Assembly (NCBI GenBank): GCA_022835595.1
Contig: BQUP01000005.1
Coordinates: forward strand, 1,855,501 to 1,919,500
Source of the DNA: Cystobasidium ongulense
Lineage: Eukaryota; Basidiomycota; Cystobasidiomycetes; Cystobasidiales; Cystobasidiaceae
Direction: 5' to 3'
Length of the DNA: 64,000 nucleotides
Below are positions 10,999-22,199 of the stretch, one piece after another. Numbering within the stretch: the stretch's first letter is position 1; the number at the start of each line of letters is the position of its first letter. The position numbers and the translations under genes are program-made. The notes beneath the pieces are model-generated. The model saw nothing but the letters and a program-made list of their open reading frames with translations. It did no database searches and was not told the origin of the DNA.

Positions 10999-13900
10999 AT
11001 GGTGAACGCGAGTGAGGGCACAGTGCCTTTGGCAGTTCCAGACTCCTTCAGCTTTCCCTACGACCTGCCCTACGAGATACAGACAATTCTGATGCGAGTA
11101 AGCTGTGGTCTTTGGTACGACTGACTAGCTTTCTGATGCAACGAAGCTGACTGTACTCTTCTCTCCCTCGGCTGGACAATAGCATGTCTATTCGTCTATA
11201 GAATCACGCTGTGCCGCTGTTATAGAATCGCCTACTGGAACTGTAAGCCAGGTCTCGTCTTAGCAGCGCGTATGTTGTGATACACGTGACTTATATTGCC
11301 TTTACAGGGCAAGTCTCTTACCCTGCTCTGCTCGTCCCTCACCTGGCTAGAGGACGATGCCGCTAGATCAAAGAAAGCTGCAATGCATGTTATGCGAAAT
11401 GAGTTGGAAACAAGTCATGCAGGTGGTAAGTTGCTGCCTGGATGCCGTCTACTTTGATACTTTCACAAAACATTCCACTGACTATCTTTCTTGCAATTTA
11501 GAACCACGATGGATAGTAGACCAAGAGATCAAGAGGCGTCTGGATGAATATGAAGGCAATGAGAGAGAAATCAAAGAAAGATTAAAGTTTGTTCGAAAAG
11601 AAAAGCAACGGAAGATGGAGGAAATGAAAAGACGGGCGAACTTTGCTCGGAAGCGTCAAGTAAGAAGCAGAAGCATACAACATGTTAGGTTGTAACTGAA
11701 TTCTAATTGCAGAAAGTAGATCACAAGGACATCAAGGAACCGAACGGCCAAGACGATGATGATGACCGCTTTGCGCCAAACGATTATGAAGATCAAGTCG
11801 CTGATGACGGACTGAGCGCTGAAACCAGAGCGATGATGGAAGCGTAAGCGTCCATAACATGTTCGGTAAGCCGACTGTGTGTTGACGCTAGCGTGCAGGT
11901 TCCATGGTAAGAGTGCGCGACATAGATGGAATCCATCTATCGAAGACGATGAGCCCGATGTCCGAAAGGTTAGTCGGCATAAGGTATGCCTAATCAGTTC
12001 TCAGCTTACATCGTTGTTAGATATATTTCACGTCAAGAACGCATTCGCAATTGTCCCAGTTCCAAGATGAGCTGCGCAAGACAAGATTTGCTGAGACTAT
12101 ACGGACAATACCGCTTGGAAGTCGGCAGAACTTGTGCATAAACGATAAAGTCAAATCTGGCTGCAGATCTGTAGATGCTCTGAATGACCGCTGTCTGGAT
12201 TTACAGAAAGCAGGTAAGCTTACTATCTTGTGCACACATCGGGCAGTGCGAGTTGGCTGAAAACCTCGCATGTAGATAAAGGCAAAAGATGCGAATTTCT
12301 TCCTTCCGTTGATGAGCCCGAAAGACTAGAGGAATTCAGAGATCACGCCTTATCTCAAGTACATAGTATCGATGACTTGGAGGATCTGGGTCGAGAAATG
12401 AAGGTTTGCCCTTACTATGGAACTCGCAAAGCCATTAAGCAGGCACAGCTCGTCACTCTACCATACAACCTGCTCCTTCAGAAGCAAGCCAGAGATTCCT
12501 TCGGGATCAACCTTGAAGAGTGAGTCGAAGCAATAAGGAAGGCCAACCGCTTTGCTGACTTGCTTACTAGCAACGTAATCATCGTTGACGAGGCTCATAA
12601 TCTTATTGAGTGAGTAATACGTGGCATCAGGCTAGCTTTCTTTTGCTTAAAAACTCCTATTCTACAGCACGGTCTTGTCAATCCATTCTGTCGAGATCAA
12701 CTCCATACATCTTACCTTTGCTCGTGGTGCTCTGATGACGTACTTGAAGCGCTTCAAATCACGGCTAAAGGGTACAAATGCTGTTTACCTCAAGCAACTT
12801 GTTGGACTCCTCTCTGCACTAGCTGGCTTCTGTGGAGAATGGCTTGAAAAGAAATTGCCTGACCGGATGCTCACCGCCGCTGAAGTAGTGAAGAAATGCA
12901 GTGCAGATCAGCTGAATCTACGCGATCTAGACCGGTAGGTTATCCCAGCTCAGACGAAACGCACTTTCACTGATATACTGTGACTAGCTACCTGACCACC
13001 TCCAAGATCGCGCAGAAAATATCAGGTTATATGGAGAATCTGGAGGAAAAGGCTCATCAGTCGAGTAAGAAGATGCTTGTAGATCATTCTGCCTGACCGC
13101 TGAATAAATTTCAATTACAGACAAGCAGTCCCGCTCTGCGAAGATTTCGGCAATTCACAAGATACAGTCTTTCATCCTCTCATTAGCGAACGCAAGCCAA
13201 GACGGCCGCGTGCTCGTGAGCACTGGCAAAGACGCACTCACTCTACGCTACCAGCTGTTGAACCCCTCGGATGCATTCTCACCATTCAAAAGCGCCCGTT
13301 CCATAATTATTGCGGGCGGTACCATGGCGCCTCTTTCGGACTTCGCTCAGCAGCTTCTCACTTTCTTGAATGAGCCACAAATTCGGACTCTCTCATGCGC
13401 ACATGTCGTTCCTCCATCTCACATTCTCGCTAGAGCGCTCGCAATAGGACCAAGCGGATATCGTCTCGAGTTCAAGTATGATCAACGGAACGACTTGAAG
13501 ATGCTAGACGAATATGGAGCAGCCCTGTTGAACTGTGCGAATCTTGTCAACAAAGGCTTGGTGGTCTTCGTACCCAGCTATGCTTCGCTTGATCTATTCC
13601 TGCAGAGATGGGAGAAGACTGGTCTACTCAATAAGATCAAGGCGCGGAAGTCGGTAAGTCAATTTGCTTCAACCCCCGGCGTAGTGACTGATTAAGTTGT
13701 CGAGCAGGTCTTCCTCGAGCCGAGAGACGGTGCAGATACAGAGCAGGTCTTGCGAGACTACGCTCTCGCAATCGCGGAGCGGCAGGTGAGCGTCCAGTGC
13801 ATCATCGCGAGGGACCGTGCCCTGACTCAGCCCTTTCTCAGCATGGTGCATTGCTCATGGCGGTCGTCGGAGCGAAGCTATCCGAGGTGGGTCATATTAT

Positions 13901-14662
13901 CGCGACATGCTTCTCGGTATTGACACATTGTGTAGGGCATCAACTTTCAAGACGATCTTTGCCGGTAGGTAGACGAGAGCCGTCCCTGAGGCCAATATTT
14001 AGGCTGACGTGTCGGTATTCAAGCTGCGTTGTCGTTATCGGGATACCTTATCCCAGTAGCCAATCTGTCGAACTACGCGAAAGGTGCGTGTTTTTGAAGA
14101 GCCAAGCTTGATCCTTGATAATAATGAACGAAGCATATTAGGATGAAGTATGTCAGCACTCTGCCCGCTATTAATGGTCTTCCCGGAGGAGAGGCGGCCG
14201 GCAAACGTCTTTGTACGTTTCTTTATACTCCCATAGCAAGTTTGACATAAAAGGCTGACGTGATGGGTATTTCAGATTCCAATCTAGCTTTTGTAAGTCC
14301 TACAGTCGGTCAATGCACACCAGGCTAAAGCTGATATTTTACTATATAGCGAGCTGTGAACCAATCTATTGGAAGATCTATGTGAGTGCCGAAATTGACT
14401 GGCGAAAGATCTGCAGCTGAAGGTGGATCAATATAGCCGACACATCAACGATTGGAGTGCTATAATACTCATGGATGCCCGCTATACCCAGAGTGCTATA
14501 CAGAGCAGGCTTCCCAACTGGTGAGAGAACGGTATAGATGGCTGTTCGAACAGCAGAAGCTGACTACCCAGCAGGATATCGGAGAACATCGCAAATCCTC
14601 AATCCTTCGGTGTGCTCGTCAAGGACATCGCCGGTTTTATGAAAGCACGACGCTTAGCTTGA
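10999..14662 (+). CDS. CHL1: ATP-dependent DNA helicase of the XPD/DDX11 family
   Basis: A multi-exon gene starting MVNASEGTVPLAVPDSFSFP. Superfamily 2 Fe-S helicase features appear in order: Q-like entry FPYDLPYEIQTILMR, Walker A ESPTGTGKSLTLLCSSL, a charged insert with EYEGNEREIKERLKFVRKEK, four cysteines suited to a 4Fe-4S cluster (SGCRSVDALNDRC, GKRCEF, KVCPYYGTRKA), Walker B IIVDEAHNLI, motif V region SEGINFQDDLCR, VVVIGIPYP, and motif VI NQSIGRSIRHINDW. The DDX11/Chl1 clade acts in sister chromatid cohesion and replication fork processing in the nucleus. The end is read through two small introns to LPNW then ISENIANPQSFGVLVKDI and stop at 14660-14662. One 17-base microexon (14276-14292) encodes the end of the YSNLAF strand. 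CHL1 is favoured over FANCJ/RTEL1 by length and C-terminal sequence. Confidence 0.92.
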
Positions 14663-14959
14663 GCCCCTTCTTCAGTCGACTGATTCTCTCCGATGCGGCT
14701 GTGCCACTGGCGATGGATCTCGATATGCTATACGATGACTCGGTCTATGCAGAATAACGAGCCTACTCAAGTCTTGTCACACTTGTGCTACAAAGCCTTG
14801 CAGGATGCCGATATAATAGTACAGTTCAGAAGTTGTATTAGATAGGTGAATTTATAACTACTTTCCTCCCTTCGAAGTCGATATGCTTTGATGCGAGGAA
14901 TGGAATTGGGATTGGGCAGGTGAACGAAGGAATCCTTCGAAATGGGTCGCATGTCCGGC

Positions 14960-17900
14960 TCAGCAAATCACACACTCTTGATCAGCTTTCACTTTTCCAG
15001 TCTTGAGGCCCATAGCTTCAAAGGTCTGGGGTCCGACAGCAGCTTTGTTGATCATTTGAACTCCGCTAGAGTGGCTGGCCGACGAGCCAGCCGAAGGCGA
15101 AGAAGCATTCGCAGGAGCTCTAGGTCCGTCATCGACCAATGAATAACGTCGTATATGTCCTAGTTCCCCATTTTGCGAATGAGGGACTAATGCAGAGTTA
15201 TCTCGTCTGGGTGGTGTCGGACCCCCGGCATTCTGTTGCAAAATTCGACTCTGACTGTTCCGATTATTATGCGCTGCTTGTTCTACTTGACGCATCGTAT
15301 CGCGCCTCCTGAGTGACATGTTCGAATCCGTCGTTGGCAGAATTGGAGCTTGTGGTAGAGAGGGGGGCAGATAGGAAGGACCGGACATGCTCTGAGGTGG
15401 CGATCTGCCATATGGTTGCGAATTTGTCTCGAACGAAGAGACTCGAGGGGGTGTCCGAGAAGATGGACCGACGGATTGAGCAAGATGAGAAGGTATGGAA
15501 GGCATAGTCGGTAGGTCCGGCAGTGGAGGCGGCAAGTTGTTTCTCCCCCGCCGGCTATCCGCATCGAGCTTGGCTTGAGTACGTCTGCGAACGATCTTGT
15601 CATTCATTTGGGCCTCGTGCTCTGTCCGGGACAGGACGTTTTCTGTGCTAGACTGTAACGAGGCCAGTCTGTCCGCTGCATCCGTATTACCATGCGCAGC
15701 AGCCTACACATGCGATCAAGCGGTTAGCCATCTCTCAATAGAGATCTCCGAGCTCCAAACATACCTTAGTGTACCAAGTCTTACTCAACTCAACGTCTTT
15801 GCGACCACCAATACCAATCTCATAATAGTAGCCGAGCGCAAACTCAGCACTCGGAAGACCTCGCTTGGCAGCCTTCTCAGCGAATGTGAAAGCTAGATTC
15901 TCTTGTAGATCGAAAGCTTCCGAGCCGCAAAGGAACCACTTGGATAATCTATGGAACGCGAAAGCATTAGCTTGATTTTTTCATGATGGAATACCACGAA
16001 AGGCCTTGACATACGCCATGTCTGCTTCAATGTCACCCTGCTGACTCGCAAGCGAATAGTACTGGACACTCAACAGAGGATCATAGCCACTTCCCATCGT
16101 AGCATACTCATAATTGAAGCCCATCTTGAATTGAGCAGGCGCGTAGCCCAGATAAGCTGCTCGCTCAATCCATGGTCTAGCTTCTTGAGTATCGCCACGC
16201 TCGTCAAGCAGAAGGTGAGGTGTTATGCTTGACGTGACATTTCCACCGAGGTCGAGCTCGCCTGCTAGAAGCATACCGTAAATATACGCTGGCAGTGGGT
16301 CGTCGATTGTTGACAAAGAGGCGGCTTTGTGGAGTAATGGAAATGCGACGGCTGCGTTGGGCGGGCAGCCTAGCTGGCCCAGAAGATGGGCCATCGCCAT
16401 ACGCTATTTCACGACAGGTGATAAGTCGTCAGTACATGCTTGGAGTCAAGTCGACAGCAGAGCTGAACAATACTCACATATGTACACGTGACCTCATTTT
16501 TCTGTACCCCTTCATCATATGCCCTTTTAGCCCTATCGAAATCCGCCTGTGATTTATTTTGTTCTCCATAAGTTTCATATGCTAGTGCAATCTTTGCCCA
16601 GGCAGCATAATAACCCAAATTAGCAGCAGTTTCAAAATCTCTAAAAGCAGAAGACAGATCTTTGGATCGATACGAAGGGAATTTTCCGGAGCTTGATAGT
16701 TCTCCTCGTAGATATAGTGCTTCCGGAACTGGATTCGTAACGTTATCTGCATATGATAGAATAAGACGTATCGATTCATCTGTCCATTTGACTAATGTGG
16801 GGTCGGTAATTTTACTGAATTCCCCTCCAGCTGAGGATGCTTGATGCCTTTCTACAAACTTCAAGACTGATTTGGCCCAGCTTACTCTTGCCGCTGCTGG
16901 GTTTGCTGTAAATTGAGCTGCTTCTCTCTGTTGTGCTAACTCGGCTTGAGATGGAAGGGCTATGCACAAGGCTGAATTGGTTGTAGAAATGGAAGTCATG
17001 CTCATCGAATGAGCAAGGGATACATCTGGGTCGGACTGGGGACGGGAGTGGCCATTTGTAGAGGATGGACGCGAAGTGGATGCGTTGAGGTTGCGAGATT
17101 GAGGAGGTGGCCCTGTAACCATAGAGGTTGTGCGATATCGAGTATCGACGGGGTTTAACCGGGATGTGGACGCGCCGAGGTTCGTATTTGAAGGATGTGC
17201 ACCGTAGTCATTCCTGCTGCTGGCTGCAGGGTACTTGTTGGCGCTAGAGTCGAGGTTGAGTTCGGAGAAGGAGTGATGCCTGTCGAATTGTGGGTCGTAG
17301 GAGGGGTAGTTGCCACTTGCAGCGCCATGGGGCACAATAGAGGACGAGGACGAGGCAACCATGGAGGATGCACGCGGTGGATGCATTGATGCATGATTTG
17401 CAGAGGGTGGATATCGGGATTGAGGCTGTTGCAGGCGCATGTCGTATGCCGGGTTGACGTGCAGTTGGGGTGGAGGCGGCCCTCCAGCATAGCCAGCAGC
17501 CGTGTTTGCTGGCAGTGGTCTGTTCGACGGCGGTGTGCCTCGTGCATTCGGCGGTGGAGGACCGTTGTAGCTCCGACTGGGAGGTCCGCCTTGTCTGCTG
17601 CTGGATGCTGGCGGGTACGACGGTTGCGCCTGCATTCCCTGCTGCATCTGACCTCGAGGTGGATCCGCGTATGGGGTGTTGGATCTGCTCGTGGGGACCG
17701 ACGCGACCCAGTTGGCGACCATCGCGTTAGCCTTGCTCATGGTGGTATCGTTGCTGCTGCTGCTGAGTGCAGCTTGTTGCCGCTGCTGCTGCTGCTGCTG
17801 CTTGCCCACGACGGAGGCCTGATATTCAAGACCCGTCGTCACTTGATTCAGAAACACGGGCGGGACTTGCGGCTTCGGACTGACTATCTCCTCTGGACGC

Positions 17901-17962
17901 GCGTGTCGTTGATGTCCGTTTTTAAGCAGCGATGGCGGCACTCGAGGCTGCTGTGGCCCCAT
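14960..17962 (-). CDS. Sel1-repeat protein with CaaX box, Chs4/Skt5-like chitin synthase regulator
   Basis: The N-terminal third is low-complexity (Pro, Ser, Gln, with a CAG/CTG-encoded Gln tract near 17790) and carries PPRGQMQQGM-type runs. The centre holds a series of Sel1-like helical repeats, for example FETAANLGYYAAWAKIALAY, ARPWIERAAYLGYAPAQFKM and KAAKRGLPSAEFALGYYYEI. The C-terminal tail is again disordered and stops at KADQECVIC, a CaaX box (CVIC). Sel1 repeats plus a prenylated end are the hallmark of Skt5/Chs4, which activates and localises chitin synthase at the cell cortex. Several introns interrupt the 3' half (near 16400-16480, 15920-16000 and 15700-15765). The first in-frame ATG is at 17962; an open stretch upstream begins after a possible acceptor near 18001 and could be 5' UTR intron or extra exon. 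Basidiomycetes have several such regulators and I cannot say which one this is. Confidence 0.85.
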
Positions 17963-18225
17963 GTACCGTGTCGAAGTATCGCTGATGTTCACCACCAGGA
18001 ACTGCTGCACTCAAGGGGGAACGCTCGCACTCGGGATAACGTGACTGCCGCCAGCTTGAGGAGATCTCTAGCAGCGTGTTGTGCGCAGGTGCAAATACTC
18101 GGATCCTCGTGTAAAGTCTGAAGGAAAGCAGTGACGAAACCACGTTTGCTTGAAAAAACACCGCAAATCAATCTCTGGATTGCCGAAACACGTGACTTCA
18201 ATCTATGCTGTCTAACCTGGAACAT

Positions 18226-19780
18226 CTAATTTGCGAGTACCTTCAAATCGCCCAAGCTGTTCACGTAATAATCTGGCTTGATTGGCGCGTCCGCTGCTGA
18301 GAAGTCTTCGAGCTTGTTTACGCCTAGTTGGAGTTCAGTACCGAGAATTGCCAATTACCAATACCCATTGCTAATGAACTCACCTGTCAAGACCATCATC
18401 GAGGCAGTTCCTCCATTAATGCCAAAAAGGATCTGGAAACTCACGTTAATTAGCATTGCGGTCTTATTCGCGATACTGTACAAGACACTCACGTCTGTAT
18501 CCAAACGATCTCCGATCATAATGGTCTTTTTTCTATCGAGGTCATGCACTTTCGTGATGCAATCCATGAACGGCTTATTCGGCTTACCGACTACTATAGG
18601 TTCTTTATCTGGGCAGCAATATCTCAAAGGTGCAGATATAGCTCCAGATCCTAAATGACGCAGAGATTCCCTCGTATCGTCAGTTTCTTGGTGCTCTTAG
18701 CTTTCTCCTAAAAATCTAGCTCACCGGGATGTTGTGCGCCAGATGCAGTAGGGAAGGTCCTATCGTCATTAGTAAGCATGAAAATGCAGTCTTTGTTCTC
18801 TCGCAGGTATCTATTCGCTTTCGCTAGCTTGTTATAGTTGATCTTGCTATCGAAACCACACATGACTGCTCCTATCGATGGATCTGCTACGACATGGCTC
18901 TGCCGGGGAACAAAGTTGAATCGACTTCAATCAGTCTTCGTGTGCTAGCATCAACAGCTAGTGGCAGGAGGTGGTCCCACAAAGTCAAATGTCCCGAAGA
19001 ACTGATTATCTGCTGGATCCTAAGGCATCAAGCGGACAAACGATTCAGGTCAGTCGTATTCATAAGTCGGCCATTTTAAAATCCTAGTCCACCCACCGTT
19101 CCGCCAGCATACTCGATTCCTTCTGACTCCAGCTCTTTCTCCATTCCCTCCTCGCCGATTATGTACACCCTTTTGTCCTTGGGGAAATTCAGGTTGTATT
19201 TCAGGTATGCCACTGAAGCGTAGGCTGATCCAAAGATCTCGTCCTAGATTACCGATGAACAGTATCTCTACATGGTCAGTCGCTTATTTCATGTCTATAA
19301 AGATGTTAATCGAACTACTTACGATGTGAACCTCGACGCCGAGCTTATCGAACTTGGCTTTGAAAGCCTCTCTGCTTTTCGTAGCGTTGTTTCTGTGAGA
19401 CTGCCCATGAGTACTACTCTATAAGATGGCATGGAGACTAGTCTCTTTAGAGCTCACGTCACGAATATCAGCTTCTTCCCTATGCTGCGTAGGTGTTGGA
19501 GCACTTCGAATACGCCCGCTATAAGTTCCATATCATGCCAGATGACGCCTGCATACGATGAGAGGGTCGAAGGTGGCAGTAGAAGTACGAAGCAGTTCAG
19601 CATGCTTTATCCATCCAACTGACTGCACTTGCTCATTTGCTTTGCCGAGGTCGATAAAAGCCAATCGGACGCACCATCACAGTCAAATAGCCAGTTATCA
19701 TAGCTGTCCACCAAATGCTGCAGCTCTTCCTTCGTCTTGAGCTCTTTGGACTCGCGTGTCTGCGAGGATGCGGATGCCAT
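18226..19780 (-). CDS. HAD-superfamily phosphatase, Pho13 / p-nitrophenylphosphatase type (copy A)
   Basis: The gene starts MASASSQTRESKELK and reads NWLFDCDGVIW after removal of the first intron, giving HAD motif I DxDGVIW. It continues KKLIFVTNNATKSREAFKAK (motif II), a long C2-type cap with FGSAYASVAYLKY, GKPNKPFMDCI (motif III lysine) and IGDRLDTDILFGINGG (motif IV). The C-terminal exon ends KPDYYVNSLGDLKVLAN. Pho13/PGP-type enzymes remove phosphate from small molecules such as 2-phosphoglycolate and damaged glycolytic by-products in the cytosol. It has at least seven exons. A second gene of the same family lies head-to-head 191 bases away. Confidence 0.9.
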
Positions 19781-19971
19781 GATGCTGCAATGTAGTGGTG
19801 GTGAAGGAAAGAGGCTGCTGACACAACAGAGCGCCAGGCTTACGTGAGCGACGACTGCAAAGGAAAACACACACGCACACCACTCTGCATTCATGACTAC
19901 CACACCAACCGCAAACTCGGCCTGGAGTTGCACTCACCTGAAAGTACCCTCAAGTGGCTAGCCATCCTGAC
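19781..19971. promoter_or_regulatory. Divergent promoter between the two Pho13-type genes
   Basis: The 191 bases between the start codons must serve both phosphatase genes. It includes a CA-rich stretch near 19865-19885; no known motif was recognised. Confidence 0.45.
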
Positions 19972-21473
19972 ATGGAGTCGGGGCCCTTCAAGCGGCTCGA
20001 AACAGTCGACGGTATGGTGGACTTCGCATGACTTGCACAACAGCGCGCAAGCTTATAGTCTGCATTTCTCTGCAATGACCATGCAGACTTCAAAGGACTC
20101 ATAGACGGCATAGACCACGTCCTGCTCGACTGCGATGTTCGTCGTTTGCATCCTATAGCTGTCCCGAGCTATGGACGCACCCGTCAATTCCACTGACACG
20201 CGCGTATCCCCGTCCATCCATGACCTCCAACAGGGCGTGGTATGGCTCGAGGACGAACTCATAGGACATGCCAGACTCGCCATTGAATACTTCAGAAAGC
20301 ACAAAATAGGCGTAGCTTTCGTTTCGAACAACGCCACAGCGTAAGGCCCTCATAATAATTGCGAGAATATTTCTCCAGGGTCCTATGGCTGATCTCATGA
20401 GTTACGCAGAACACGCAAATCATATCAAGACAAGTTCAAGAAGTTAGGAATTGATGTTCATGTGGTCCGTTCGCTTAACACTGTCTACAGTGACCTTTCA
20501 AACGAATGTCTAAAACGTACTTCCAATCTCAGGACCACGTGTATACTTCTGGCAGTGCTTCGGCCTTCTACCTCAAGCAGACCCTTCTGTGAGTCCCATG
20601 GACATCAGAGTGGACCTACTCCTTGCTTCCAGACCTGACATACTGTGCGCTGTACAAGACCATCACTTCCCGAACATCAACGACATGTGTATATGATCGG
20701 TCAAAAAGCTCTAGAAGAGGAAATGGCAGCATTAGATTTGGCTTGGCACGGTGGAACGGTAAGTATCTGTTCTTCTACTGACGTTTAGGTACCCGCTGAA
20801 GTACACTGATGTTGTCGACACATTGCGGATGTTACAGGACCCAGAGGAGAACATACCAATGCCACCACAAGATTTTTCAGATATAAAACCAAAACCTGAA
20901 ATAGGAGTAGTATTAGCTTCTTTCGATATGCATTTCAATTACAAGAAAATGAGCAAGGCTTTCAATTATCTTAGTCATAACGAGGGGTGTGTTTTGCTTT
21001 TATCAAATGATGATCTTCAAGTACCGCTACATGGCGGTAGTACAGCTGCTGGTAAGTGTATCAAACAATTCATGCCATCATATTGAATATGTTGAGGTCT
21101 GACGTTCGACTTTTCAGGTGAGGGAGCAATAGCAGCTTCCCTTAAGCTGGCAGCAAAAGGCCCAATAGTAGTAGCGGGCAAGCCAAATCAGCCTCTGCTC
21201 GATACCGTATTAGACCGAATGCAATTTGAGCGTTCGCGAACACTAATGATAGGAGATCGGCTAGAAACGGACATCACCTTTGGCAACAACGGTAACATTA
21301 AAACTTTGCTGGTACTCTCTGGGTCTTCAAAGGAGAATGATATTGGTCGAACAGGTGTCACACCTCACTTTGTGTGTGAATCATTGGGTCAGATCGCGGA
21401 CATGTTAGAGCAAGCGCATAAGGAAATTTACACCGATCAGACGGTAGAAAATGTCCCTTTTGAAAAGAAGTAA
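19972..21473 (+). CDS. HAD-superfamily phosphatase, Pho13 / p-nitrophenylphosphatase type (copy B)
   Basis: The start is MESGPFKRLETVD at 19972, followed by DFKGLIDGIDHVLLDCDGVV across two introns (HAD motif I DCDGVVW). Then come IGVAFVSNNATATRKSYQDK (motif II), TSGSASAFYLKQTLL in the cap, VVAGKPNQPLLDTVL (motif III) and MIGDRLETDITFGNNGN (motif IV). The last residues are NVPFEKK. All catalytic residues expected for the family are present, so it should be an active small-molecule phosphatase. It is clearly paralogous to the divergent neighbour but quite diverged in the cap, which in this family sets substrate choice. Family certain; substrate unknown. Confidence 0.9.
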
Positions 21474-22199
21474 GCATATCAGTGGAGCGAAGCTAGGATC
21501 AGTATCGGACGAGCATTAAAACGACACCAGTCATTCCTTTATTTACCCATTTATCATTGAAAGAGGCAAAATATCGTGTATCACTAGCATATCAAGCATA
21601 TTTGCAGACAATCTATTCAGATCAGACCATCCAGAATGGAGTTCCAAATAAATGATATTTCAACAAACGGATAGCAAGACTAAAGCATACTGAAAGTAAA
21701 TAGTGTATTCGTTAATGTAGTGCGACCCACTGTTAAATTGTCGTCTTTCACTGATCTTGAAAAGAGCGAGACTACCGCAATAGTGTCTGAACATCTTCAT
21801 TGCGAGAAGAAATGCGCAGTACTGGGATACGAAAGTTCATATCGACGCCGTATGAGTGAGGAGGGAAGAAAGGGCCAGGACAAAGGAGATAGTAAGGAAC
21901 CAGTCCACTAATTTTCCGATGCCTATCTAAGCTTTGCACCCTCGAGACTAAAGGAAGGGAGAGCGTTTCCGCCAGGTATGACAACTGAATAACGATAAAA
22001 AATTGGAAGAGTGGTAATTGCCAGATGTAGGATAGGACTGCTTAGTGTATATTTTGCCATAATATCAACTGGGATGATAGGTAAAAGGAAAGAAGGTCGT
22101 GAACAGACAGATTCATAATTGACATTGTAGATTCGTATTCGAAAATCCAGTACGAAGCGAGAGAGTCATATATCGTTTCCGTGAAGATCGTGCTGCTCT
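21474..22199. other. Convergent 3' intergenic region
   Basis: AT-rich sequence between the stops of phosphatase copy B and VTS1, which converge here. It should contain both 3' UTRs. No coding signal was seen. Confidence 0.5.

Noticed and set aside
17393-18121. Plus-strand frame of 242 codons over the 5' end of the Sel1-repeat gene
   Set aside because: Antisense to a compositionally biased coding region, which keeps the opposite frame open; no homology.
20053-20398. Minus-strand frames over phosphatase copy B
   Set aside because: Shadow frames of a gene with complete family motifs on the plus strand.
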